Shown here one piece after another: positions 54,776-62,790 of a stretch of 64,000 bases of DNA (its first letter is position 1; each line of letters opens with the position of its first letter). The DNA comes from Streptomyces sp. NBRC 110611 (GTDB lineage: Bacteria; Actinomycetota; Actinomycetes; Streptomycetales; Streptomycetaceae): positions 193,846 through 257,845 of the forward strand of contig NZ_BBUY01000003.1 in assembly GCF_001590865.1 (NCBI RefSeq), read 5' to 3'. The notes under the pieces were generated by a model that saw only the letters and a list, made by a program, of their open reading frames with translations, was not told the origin of the DNA and ran no database searches. The position numbers were made by a program, and so were the translations under genes.

Positions 54776-55219
54776 ATGCCTCACCTTGATCGAACACATC
54801 GATTGCAACTGATCTCATCCAGCGGATTGGTGGTGGTAGATGCACAGCCGCCGCCAAGCATTCCGACCGTGATGCAGGCATGGCAGAAGGTTGTAAACGT
54901 ACAGACTGAACCCACAGTCGCAGTCAGTCAGGACCTCCCGGACGCACTGAAAGAGGTGGACCGGCAGTGGCTTTCCCAGGGAGTCAAGAATTCACTATTC
55001 AACAAGGAAGGCGAATTCCTCATCAGCGTGGCCGGTCCCGGATCAGTCGACTTCGGATGGACTCGCGTTAGATGGTCCAAGAATGCCAGCCCCTCTTCGA
55101 TGCCAAGCCAGGATGAAAATTCGCCAGAATTTCTTGGGATGTCACTAGATGGTCGCAACATTTGCGCCGTAACAACAGAAGAGTATGACTATTGGATTGT
55201 GGTTTCCAAAATCCAATAA
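54776..55219 (+). CDS. Putative immunity protein for the RHS toxin
   Basis: 147 residues beginning MPHLDRTHRLQLISSSG. It follows the toxin stop by eight bases (or overlaps it if the GTG at 54764 is used; AAGGAG at 54758 could serve either). Base composition is clearly lower in GC than the surroundings, like the toxin tail, which points to joint horizontal exchange. There is no signal peptide or membrane segment. Position and size are what polymorphic toxin systems lead one to expect; the sequence itself matches no family that I know. Confidence 0.6.
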   Translation: MPHLDRTHRLQLISSSGLVVVDAQPPPSIPTVMQAWQKVVNVQTEPTVAVSQDLPDALKEVDRQWLSQGVKNSLFNKEGEFLISVAGPGSVDFGWTRVRWSKNASPSSMPSQDENSPEFLGMSLDGRNICAVTTEEYDYWIVVSKIQ

Positions 55220-55371
55220 CCAACCACTTACGTCGCCTTCACGAACCAACCCTTCAGGACATCCGCAGCCATACCCCTCTACGGCCCGTGACGGGGACCT
55301 CGTAACCTGCTGTACCGAATGTCTTGAACTGGTGCGCTCACGTAGCGGCACAGCACAACAGGGGGAACTGC

Positions 55372-55941
55372 ATGTCCGCGTACTCACCGCCGCCGCACGG
55401 TCAGCCCGGCCCTGCCCCGTACGGCCCGCTGGCCGGACCGCCTATGGGCCAACCGCCTACGGGTCAGAGCGGCGGTGTTCCCTACAGTCCGCCCGCGGGC
55501 ACTCCGGTGCCGTACGGCCGGCAGCCGGCGTACGGTCCGCCCGGCCATCAGCCGTGGGCACAGATGCATACACAGCAAGCCGGGACTCCGATGTTCACGC
55601 CGACGGGAGTACCTGCGCGGCGGCCGTGGCTGCGTCCGCTCATTGCCTTCGGTGCCGTGGCGGTTGCCTTTACGGGCTTCTGGGTCCTGACCGTCCTCAC
55701 CGACGACGGCAAACCCCCGGCGAAGGATGCCCGCGAGGCGAATGCCGGGGAGTGCCTGGAGAACCGCGGCACCCAAGCCAAGCCGGTGCTCTTCACCATC
55801 GGCTGCAACGACGCCAAGGCCGAGTACATGATCGCGACGAAGCCGGGCTACCAGGGCACATGCGCTCCCGAATTTGACGTGTATGAGGAGAAGCGCAACC
55901 GCCTCAAGTACACCGTGTGCCTCCGCCCGCTGCGTCACTGA
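55372..55941 (+). CDS. Pro/Gly/Tyr-rich single-span membrane protein
   Basis: 189 residues. A cytoplasmic N-terminal half rich in Pro, Gly and Tyr (PYGPLAGPPMGQPPTGQ) precedes one membrane helix (LIAFGAVAVAFTGFWVLTVL) and an extracellular domain of about 80 residues with four Cys (AGECLENRGT, IGCNDAKAEY, GTCAPEF, YTVCLRP). This LppU/SCO3897-like layout is common in Streptomyces. GGGGGAA precedes the ATG. Function is unknown. Confidence 0.72.
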   Translation: MSAYSPPPHGQPGPAPYGPLAGPPMGQPPTGQSGGVPYSPPAGTPVPYGRQPAYGPPGHQPWAQMHTQQAGTPMFTPTGVPARRPWLRPLIAFGAVAVAFTGFWVLTVLTDDGKPPAKDAREANAGECLENRGTQAKPVLFTIGCNDAKAEYMIATKPGYQGTCAPEFDVYEEKRNRLKYTVCLRPLRH

Positions 55942-55959
55942 AGCTCAGCCGCGCGTGGA

Positions 55960-56124
55960 TCACGAAGCTGATTCCCAGCGATCCTCGGCTTCGAGCTCGG
56001 CCATGAACGCATCATGAGTCATCGTCGGGCCGGTGGGGGAAGCCTCGCGCGCCTGCGCTTCGGCGGCGTCCGCCGCGTCCCTGAGTTCCTGAAGTTCCCT
56101 TGCAGCGACCTCGTGGACGTTCAA
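55960..56124 (-). CDS. 54-residue TTG-start protein coupled to an HTH gene
   Basis: The frame starts at a TTG (56122-56124) that overlaps the stop of the upstream gene (TTGA) and has ACGGAG six bases before it. It encodes an Ala/Glu/Arg-rich helix (VHEVAARELQELRDAADAAE), then PTGPTMTHDAFMAELEAEDR, and ends before 55960. The composition and codon bias are protein-like. The start codon and size mean that it is easily missed. It might be a partner of the upstream DNA-binding-type protein; function is unknown. Confidence 0.55.
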   Translation of the reverse strand: MNVHEVAARELQELRDAADAAEAQAREASPTGPTMTHDAFMAELEAEDRWESAS

Positions 56125-57071
56125 GATCGGCTCCGTTCAGTGGAGCGCGCGGTGGCGCGGAGCGTTGCGGCTCGGGCGTGAACCTCGGCGGGGGTGAGGG
56201 GGACCGCAAGTGGGGGTGGTGCCTCATTTCGGCAGGAACGGCAGAGGCCGCCGGGGAGAGCTTCGGGGCGGCCCGGTACGCCGCAGTGGGCGCACTCCAC
56301 CAGCCAGCCGTGAGGCGGAGCGGTGGCGGCCCGCTTCGGTTCACGGCTGCGCTCTGGAGGGATCTTGGTGGTCAGGCGGGTGCGGATGAAGGCACCTGGG
56401 CTGTGGATCTCTCCCGGGAGATCGGCGGTGAGGGAGCGGACCAGGTGGTCCTCGCTGGCGCCTCGATCCAGCCACTGGTTAGCCAGGCTTTCGAGGGCCA
56501 CGCATTCGGCTGCTGAGAGTGTGACGCGGTCATCCGCGTGGCCGAGGCGGGCGAGGGTGGCGTAGGCCCGGGTGCGAGGGGCCTTTCCCGGAGCGGGAGC
56601 GGGCGTGTCCGTCGGGTGGGTGGCTGTGGCTGTGCGCGGCCTGGCGGGATGGGGAGTTGGCTGGTGCTGGTTGTTGAGGTACGTCGCCCACCAGGTGTCG
56701 GGGCGGGGCGTACGGGAGAAGAAGGTGTGGGTGACGAGCCTGTTGCCGACGGCCGGGGCACGGCGTACGCGACGTAGATGACCTGCGGCGGAGAGGGTGC
56801 GCAGGGCGGTGGCGACGGCCTGCTGGCCGTAGTACGGCTGCGCGTCCGCGAGGATCTTGATGCTCATCGCGGCGCCTTCGGGCAACTGGTCGATGAGGGT
56901 GGCGAGGTACGCCTCGCGGGCCGGGAGGTGGGCGAAGAGGCCGTCGGCGGAGGGGGTTTGGCCCGTTTCGCCGTCGTCAGCCACCGTCCGTTTTCCGTAG
57001 CCCGGTCGGGCCATGGGGTGGGCGGGCGGTGTGGGGATGGGCAGGGCGAGGGTAGGGTTGATTGAAGCCAC
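56121..57071 (-). CDS. Winged-helix-type regulator or replication-type protein with a Cys4 finger
   Basis: 316 residues from a GTG with AGGAGA upstream. Residues about 45-125 look like a winged helix (AREAYLATLIDQLPEGAAMS, then QQAVATALRTLSAAGHLRRV). A Pro/Thr-rich linker follows, then a helical region, and near the C-terminus a zinc-ribbon-like CAHCG...CRSC pair. I recall similar Streptomyces proteins annotated as MarR-like or plasmid-type regulators, but I cannot name the family. Its stop overlaps the 54-residue gene. Confidence 0.6.
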   Translation of the reverse strand: MASINPTLALPIPTPPAHPMARPGYGKRTVADDGETGQTPSADGLFAHLPAREAYLATLIDQLPEGAAMSIKILADAQPYYGQQAVATALRTLSAAGHLRRVRRAPAVGNRLVTHTFFSRTPRPDTWWATYLNNQHQPTPHPARPRTATATHPTDTPAPAPGKAPRTRAYATLARLGHADDRVTLSAAECVALESLANQWLDRGASEDHLVRSLTADLPGEIHSPGAFIRTRLTTKIPPERSREPKRAATAPPHGWLVECAHCGVPGRPEALPGGLCRSCRNEAPPPLAVPLTPAEVHARAATLRATARSTERSRS

Positions 57072-57319
57072 GAGATCTCCTGTAGCGATCTTGATGGTCA
57101 GACCCTGGCTTTGGTGTTGGCGCACCGGCCGGGGTCGTTTTAGTTGTGTGCGTTGAGAGCTGCGGCGAACGCTAGACGAGCAGGACAGGCCGTGGCAAGC
57201 CGGTCACGAAAAGTCATCTCCGGTGGTAAAAGGCCCAGTTGGGGTTGGGGGATAACCAATCCAGAACCCAACCAAACCAACAAAGCTTGGGACTCGGGAC
57301 TTGAGACCCGGGACTCGGG

Positions 57320-57502
57320 TCAGCGGTCTGCGACCAGGGCGACGAAGCCCGTCCAGGCGGGGACGGAGAAGGTGAGCTGAGGCCCGGTTGCGTGCTTCGA
57401 GTCCCGGACGTGGATGGTGTCGGGGCAGGTGGCCACCTCGACGCACGCGCTGCCCTCACTGTCGCTGTAGCTGGACTTGAACCAGGACAGTTCGGCGCTC
57501 AT
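57320..57502 (-). CDS. DUF397 protein
   Basis: 60 residues. LSWFKSSYSDSEGSACVEVA and IHVRDSK are the DUF397 signature. These small proteins are encoded next to Scr1-type HTH regulators in Streptomyces (as in the BldB/AbaA/WhiJ-like families) and probably bind or modulate them. The start overlaps the stop of the regulator gene (ATGA). The 248-bp gap beyond it, up to 57071, shows CCAA and GGGACTCGGG repeats and no gene. Confidence 0.9.
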   Translation of the reverse strand: MSAELSWFKSSYSDSEGSACVEVATCPDTIHVRDSKHATGPQLTFSVPAWTGFVALVADR

Positions 57503-58317
57503 AGCTTTTCCACCATCTGTTCGAGGAAGCTCGTTGATTCCTCCACGCTAAGGGCCTGAGTGCGGATCGCGCCATGGCGCGCAGTGAACAGACTGAGGTC
57601 GGCCGGATCTGACGTGAGATGGCTCAGGGACTGCCCCTCGGCAAGAGCGAAACGTTCGTGGTCTCGGGTTTCGAGCAGCACCATAGGCCCCATAAGGGCT
57701 GCGGGGACGACCCGGTCGTACGGGAGCACTTGCAGGGAGAGGTTCCGCAGTTGCACAGCCTCCAGCAGGTGGAGCAGTTGCCGCTTGTGCCCACCCGGAC
57801 CACCTACTGGACAGCGCAGGACGGCCTCATAGAGCACGAAGCTGAGATCCACTGGCGGGTTCCGGGACAGCAGCCCTTGTCGATCCAGGCGCGCCTGGAT
57901 CCGTTCTTCGACCGTAGCCTCGTCCAGTGGTGGGCAGTGGTTTCCGATCAACGCCCTCGCGTACTCCTCCGTCTGCAACAGCCCCGGCACGAGTGCGACC
58001 TCGTACCACCAGACACTGACCGCATCCGCCTCGAACTCGAAGAAGTCCCGCGACCGTTCCGGAAACTTCTCCCTCTTCAGGTACGGCAACCCGGCCTTCA
58101 GCTTCCCGCCCGCCCCGAAGAGTTCATCCGCCACCTCCGCCAGCTTCGGCGGTACCGGGCGCTTCCCGAGTTCCACGGACTCCACCGTGGACGCGGAGTA
58201 GCGGGCGGCCTCGCCCACCTCCGCGCGGGAGACGCCCGCACCCCTGCGCCACAGCTGGAACTGGCTGCCGAAGTAGCGGTACGGAACCGGAAGTTGAAGT
58301 TGCGGTTCGTTCACCAT
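57499..58317 (-). CDS. Scr1/WhiJ-type XRE regulator with DUF5753 domain
   Basis: 272 residues. The N-terminal XRE helix-turn-helix (LWRRGAGVSRAEVGEAARYS, then ESVELGKRPV) is followed by the DUF5753 domain (VPGLLQTEEYARALI, RLDRQGLLSR, VLPYDRVVPAALMGP). The paired DUF397 gene completes the regulator/partner module that in Streptomyces affects development. The ATG at 58317 is chosen; earlier frames are not credible. It is divergent from the small gene at 58409. Confidence 0.92.
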   Translation of the reverse strand: MVNEPQLQLPVPYRYFGSQFQLWRRGAGVSRAEVGEAARYSASTVESVELGKRPVPPKLAEVADELFGAGGKLKAGLPYLKREKFPERSRDFFEFEADAVSVWWYEVALVPGLLQTEEYARALIGNHCPPLDEATVEERIQARLDRQGLLSRNPPVDLSFVLYEAVLRCPVGGPGGHKRQLLHLLEAVQLRNLSLQVLPYDRVVPAALMGPMVLLETRDHERFALAEGQSLSHLTSDPADLSLFTARHGAIRTQALSVEESTSFLEQMVEKL

Positions 58318-58408
58318 GATCGTGCCCCGCCTCCCACGCACCACGTACACACGCTGCGTACGCGTCTCATTACTCGCAGAGTAGGCGCGCCTCGGCGACC
58401 GTGATGCC

Positions 58409-58660
58409 ATGAACAGCGAGATTCCCCCGGACCGGCCCCCACTGGCGCCGGCACTGCCCCTGGGCTCGTACGCCGTCGACACCCGTACCGACCGCATCGG
58501 GCGGATCATGGACCGCCACGGCGGGCTCGTACAGCTCCGGCCGCCGGGCGGGGGACGAGAGTGGGACTGCCCTCCGGATCTTGTGCGGCGGGCGACGCGG
58601 GCCGAGTCGCTGCGGGCGGACGTGGCACGAATGAACGCGGAGAGCGGATGGAGGGTGTGA
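58409..58660 (+). CDS. Small conserved Streptomyces-type hypothetical protein
   Basis: 83 residues. GSYAVDTRTDRIGRIMDRHG, then VQLRPPGGGREWDCPPDLV form a small beta-rich unit, followed by a helix (RAESLRADVARMNAES). It is divergent from the XRE regulator gene (92 bp), a common arrangement for DUF397/XRE modules in the genus, so it may belong to the same module. The ribosome site is weak. Confidence 0.65.
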   Translation: MNSEIPPDRPPLAPALPLGSYAVDTRTDRIGRIMDRHGGLVQLRPPGGGREWDCPPDLVRRATRAESLRADVARMNAESGWRV

Positions 58661-58785
58661 ACGGCGAGCCCCCGGGGCGAAACCCCAGGGAAAGTCCGCG
58701 CCGTCGCGCCCACCCCGTCCAGTACGATATTGACGTTCCGTAAAGCAAATCCTCACTGACCGTAGCGACTTGGGAGCAGCCGGCA

Positions 58786-60501
58786 ATGGCTCGACACCTC
58801 ATCACCAGCGCCCTTCCGTATATCAACGGGATCAAGCACCTGGGCAACATGGTGGGGTCCATGCTTCCCGCTGATGTGTACGCCCGGTATCTGCGGCAGC
58901 GGGGGCATGACGTCCTCTACATCTGCGCCACGGACGAGCACGGGACGCCGGCCGAGCTGGCCGCGAAGGAGGCCGGGCAGTCGGTCGCCGAGTTCTGCGG
59001 TGAGCAGCACGGCAAGCAGAAGGCGATCTACGACGGCTTCGGGCTGGAATTCGATCACTTCGGGCGGAGCTCGTCGCCGGAGAACGTGGAGCTCACCCAG
59101 CACTTCGCGCGCAAGCTGCACGAGAACGGCTTCATCGAGGAGCGGGCCATTCGGCAGGTCTACTCCAACGCCGATGAGCGCTTCCTCCCCGACCGCTACA
59201 TCGTCGGTACGTGCCCGCACTGCGGCTACGACAAGGCGCGCGGCGACCAGTGCGAGAACTGCACCCGGGTGCTGGACCCGACCGATCTGATCGACGCGCG
59301 GTCGGCGATCAGCGGCAGCAGTGATCTCGAGGTGCGGGAGACCAAGCACCTGTTCCTGCTCCAGTCGAAGCTCCAGCACGAGGTCGAGGGCTGGCTGGAG
59401 GGGAACGGCAGCAAGGAGTGGCCGGTCCTGGCGTCCTCCATCGCGCACAAGTGGCTGACCGAGGGGCTCCAGGACCGGGCGATCACCCGTGACCTGGACT
59501 GGGGTGTCCCGGTGCCGGCCGATGTGTGGCCGGAGCTGGCGGCCGAGGGCAAGGTCTTCTACGTGTGGTTCGACGCGCCGATCGAGTACATCGGGGCGAC
59601 GAAGGAGTGGGCGGACGTCGCCCCGGAGAACCGCGACTGGAAGTCGTGGTGGTACGAGGCCGATGACGTCCGCTACACGGAGTTCATGGCCAAGGACAAT
59701 GTGCCGTTCCACTCCGTGATGTTCCCGGCGACGCAGCTGGGGACCCGCGAGCCGTGGAAGAAGGTCGACTTCCTCAAGGCCTTCAACTGGCTGAACTACT
59801 ACGGCGGGAAGTTCTCCACGTCGCAGAAGCGCGGGATCTTCACGGACGCGGCGCTGGAGCTGCTGCCGGCCGACTACTGGCGCTACTTCCTGATGGCGTA
59901 CGCCCCGGAGTCGGACGACACCTCCTTCACCTGGGAGCTGTTCTCGGCCTCGGTCAACAAGGACCTGGCGGACACGCTGGGCAACTTCGTCAACCGGGTG
60001 CTGTCGTTCTCGCGGAAGCGGTTCGGGGACGAGGTGCCGGCGGGTGCCGAGGCGGGGGCCGCGGAGCAGAAGCTGGGCGTGGAGATCGCCGGACTGCTGG
60101 CCGAGTACGAGGGGCACATGGAGGCCCTGCAGTTCCGTAAGGCGGCGGCCTCGCTGCGTGCGCTGTGGAGCGCGGGCAACTCCTACCTGGAGGAGAAGGC
60201 CCCGTGGCTGGAGATCAAGACCGACAAGGACGCGGCGGCGCTGACGCTGCGCACCGCGATGAACCTGATCCACCTGTACGCGGTGGTCTCCGAGCCGTTC
60301 ATCCCGGCGTCGGCGAAGGCGATGCGGAGCGCGTTCACGCTGGCCGACGACACCGCGGTGTGGGTCTCGGCGGACGAGGCGAAGACGCTGGCCGCAGTGC
60401 CGGCCGGGACGCCGTTCACGGTGCCGCCGGTGCTCTTCGCGAAGATCACGGAGGAGGACCTGGAGTCCTACCGGGAGCGGTTCGGCGGCTCGGAGGGGTA
60501 A
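58786..60501 (+). CDS. metG: Methionyl-tRNA synthetase
   Basis: 571 residues. The HIGH-type motif is in [17 protein letters not shown], the zinc finger region has [17 protein letters not shown], and the KMSKS counterpart is [11 protein letters not shown]. The anticodon-binding helical domain is complete. It charges tRNA-Met and is essential. Its 3' end overlaps the end of the convergent membrane-protein gene by 34 bp. TACGAT at 58723-58728 could be a -10 element; no convincing -35 is visible. Confidence 0.97.
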   Translation: MARHLITSALPYINGIKHLGNMVGSMLPADVYARYLRQRGHDVLYICATDEHGTPAELAAKEAGQSVAEFCGEQHGKQKAIYDGFGLEFDHFGRSSSPENVELTQHFARKLHENGFIEERAIRQVYSNADERFLPDRYIVGTCPHCGYDKARGDQCENCTRVLDPTDLIDARSAISGSSDLEVRETKHLFLLQSKLQHEVEGWLEGNGSKEWPVLASSIAHKWLTEGLQDRAITRDLDWGVPVPADVWPELAAEGKVFYVWFDAPIEYIGATKEWADVAPENRDWKSWWYEADDVRYTEFMAKDNVPFHSVMFPATQLGTREPWKKVDFLKAFNWLNYYGGKFSTSQKRGIFTDAALELLPADYWRYFLMAYAPESDDTSFTWELFSASVNKDLADTLGNFVNRVLSFSRKRFGDEVPAGAEAGAAEQKLGVEIAGLLAEYEGHMEALQFRKAAASLRALWSAGNSYLEEKAPWLEIKTDKDAAALTLRTAMNLIHLYAVVSEPFIPASAKAMRSAFTLADDTAVWVSADEAKTLAAVPAGTPFTVPPVLFAKITEEDLESYRERFGGSEG

Positions 60502-62633
60502 GGCCCGTCCGGAGCGTCGGGCTCGGCAGGAGTGTCGGGTTCGGCAGGGAAGTCGGGCTCTGCAGGAGAGCCGGGCTCGGCTGGGGTGTCGGGCTCGGCG
60601 GGAAAGGCGGGCTCGGCGGGGAATTCGGGCTCGCCGGAGGCGTAGGGCCCAGGGGGGTAAGGCTCCTTTCGCCCTCCCACCACGTGTACATGCGCCCGCT
60701 CGGTCTTCGCGGACCGGGCGGGCGTTTGTGCGCGGCCGGGTGAGCGCTCGTGCGCGGCCGGGCGGACGGCCGGTGACACATATGCGCTCAGGGGCGTCAG
60801 GCCCGGCGTCGGCGGGAGGGGGAGTGGGTGCCAGTCGCGGGCGTAGTGGGGCGGTTTGTCGTGGGCGGGGAGGACGACGGCGGTGGGGTCGTGCGCGCCG
60901 AGGCTGGTCAGGGCGGCGGGGGTGATGCTGGCGTCATGGCCGTCCGGCTGCCGGGAGGCGCAGCCGATCCGGTAGGCCAGCCGTACCGCTTCCTCTCCGC
61001 TGACCACGCACGGCGGCCGTAGGCCGGCGGTCTGGAGGGTGGTGGCGATCCGCTCGATGTCGTTCTGCCCGCGTACGGTTCCCCGCTGCATCTTCTGCAG
61101 GATGGCCAGCTGCAGCGCCTCGTGGCCCAGCAGCGCGATCACCAGAGCAGCCACCGCCCAGGCGTGGCGGCGGCGCGGCAGGCGGGTGAGCCAGTGCAGG
61201 AACCAGGCGGCAGGCATCAGCAGCAGGGCGTAGGCGGGCAGCAGGAAGCGCGGGGCGGCGTAGTCCACCATCAGCAGGTACGGGGCGGCGAGGCAGAGGC
61301 CGGCCAGGGCGGGGAGGGTGACGGCGGCGGCCGGGCCGTAGCGGTGGCGGGGGCCGACGGGGTCGCCGATGCGCGGTGTGGGCCACGGGGGGCCGTAGCC
61401 GTGCAGCGGGCCGGCGCCGTGCGGAGGGCCGTAGCGATGCGGCGAACCGTAGCCGTCGGGCGCGTCGGCGGGCCTGAGTCCGTGCGGCGCCGCCCCGGGG
61501 GAGCCAAGGCCGAGCGGCCGGGCCGCTCCCCCGCCGAGTGGCCGAAGCGCATCCATGCCGTACGGCTGGACCGTGTCCATGCCGTACGGCTGGGCCGGAT
61601 CCACGCCGAGCGGCCGGGCCGGGGCCACGCCGAGCGCCCCCAGCCGTACGGGCTCCAGGCCCAGGCCGCGCCGTCGGCCGCCGGGCCTGCTGGTGCGCGC
61701 CGCTGCCCAGACCGCGCCGACCACCGCCACGGGCAGCGCGAACCACCATGCCGCCGTCACCGGGTACTTCCACTCCAGATCGCAGGGGCGGCAGAGCGTC
61801 TTGCCCTGGAGTACCCGGACGTGGTCGCCGAAGGACGGATGCCAGCCCAGGCCGCCCTGGATCTCCGCCGCCTGCCGCAGCCGGGCGGGCAGCCCGCCGT
61901 AGGACAGATACGCCTCCACGACCCACTCACCGCAGCCCAGGAGCACGCCGACCGGGAGCGCCAGCAGCACGGTGGAGCGCCGCCACGCCGGTACACACAG
62001 CGCCACGGCGAAGAGCGGTACGGCCAGCCAGACGGCGTCGACCGGGCGCATCAGAGCGGCCACGGCCACCGCGAGGGCGAGGCCGACCGCCGCGCCCCGG
62101 CCGGCGCGGGGCGCCAGCTGGGCCGACGGCTGTTGTACGGCCAGCAGGAAGCAGCCGACGGCGATGAGTGCGGCGTAGCCGACCCATAGGTTGGGCATCA
62201 CCTGCGGTCCGTAGAAGAGCGTGACCCACAGACCGGCGAAGAGCGCACCGCCGAGGGCCGGCACGGGGGCGGGCAGCAGGCGCCGCCAGACACACAGGGT
62301 CAGGAGGAATCCGGCGCCGGAGAGCACCGCGAGGTAGCAGTGCAGGACGACGGCCGAGGTCGTCAGGGCGGCGAGCGGGGCGAGGAGGAGGGAGACGCCG
62401 CGGGCGCGCGGGGCGCTGAAGAACGCGGCCGGCGCGTCGGGATCGACCTGGCTGACGTACACCGTCTCGTCCCAGCCCAGGCCGGGGGTGGCGAGGGCGA
62501 GGTAGACCTGGGCGGCGGTGAAGACGGCCGCGAGGGCGACAAGCCATCGCAGGTCACGGACGGGGGCGGAGGGCGTCGTCAGGGCCCGTGCGTCCGGGCC
62601 GGACCTGGCGGGGAGGAGGCTGGCTTGGTGCAT
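60468..62633 (-). CDS. GT-C-type membrane glycosyltransferase-like protein
   Basis: 721 residues. After the first helix the extracytoplasmic loop has [16 protein letters not shown], with the acidic pair expected in GT-C (PMT/ArnT-like) enzymes; about ten further membrane helices follow. A cytoplasmic insertion near residues 320-430 is a Pro/Gly/Leu/His repeat ([17 protein letters not shown] type). The extracellular C-terminus ends with [12 protein letters not shown] repeats that run into metG antisense. Probable role: transfer of a sugar from a polyprenyl carrier. Start ATG at 62633 or GTG at 62642. Confidence 0.7.
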   Translation of the reverse strand: MHQASLLPARSGPDARALTTPSAPVRDLRWLVALAAVFTAAQVYLALATPGLGWDETVYVSQVDPDAPAAFFSAPRARGVSLLLAPLAALTTSAVVLHCYLAVLSGAGFLLTLCVWRRLLPAPVPALGGALFAGLWVTLFYGPQVMPNLWVGYAALIAVGCFLLAVQQPSAQLAPRAGRGAAVGLALAVAVAALMRPVDAVWLAVPLFAVALCVPAWRRSTVLLALPVGVLLGCGEWVVEAYLSYGGLPARLRQAAEIQGGLGWHPSFGDHVRVLQGKTLCRPCDLEWKYPVTAAWWFALPVAVVGAVWAAARTSRPGGRRRGLGLEPVRLGALGVAPARPLGVDPAQPYGMDTVQPYGMDALRPLGGGAARPLGLGSPGAAPHGLRPADAPDGYGSPHRYGPPHGAGPLHGYGPPWPTPRIGDPVGPRHRYGPAAAVTLPALAGLCLAAPYLLMVDYAAPRFLLPAYALLLMPAAWFLHWLTRLPRRRHAWAVAALVIALLGHEALQLAILQKMQRGTVRGQNDIERIATTLQTAGLRPPCVVSGEEAVRLAYRIGCASRQPDGHDASITPAALTSLGAHDPTAVVLPAHDKPPHYARDWHPLPLPPTPGLTPLSAYVSPAVRPAAHERSPGRAQTPARSAKTERAHVHVVGGRKEPYPPGPYASGEPEFPAEPAFPAEPDTPAEPGSPAEPDFPAEPDTPAEPDAPDGPYPSEPPNRSR

Positions 62634-62707
62634 GGGCACCACAGTGCGCGGGGTGGACCGTCACGGCCACACGTGTGGTGCGGTTGGAGCAGTGGGCCGA
62701 CATGCCG

Positions 62708-62756
62708 CAGGGGCGGTGTTTCACGTGAAACTGTTTCACGTGAAACACCGCCCCTG
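62708..62756. terminator. parS: 49-bp perfect palindrome holding two parS sites, probable aspS terminator
   Basis: Two 24-bp arms, exact complements, are separated by a single T at 62732. Each arm contains a full GTTTCACGTGAAAC (62718-62731 and 62733-62746), extended outward by GGGGCGGT/ACCGCCCC. It lies 35 bp after the aspS stop, so the transcript would form a very stable hairpin, and the DNA holds two parS sites one base apart. Confidence 0.85.
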
Positions 62757-62790
62757 GGCGTGTCCGGGACGGGCCGCTGGCCCGCCCGCG

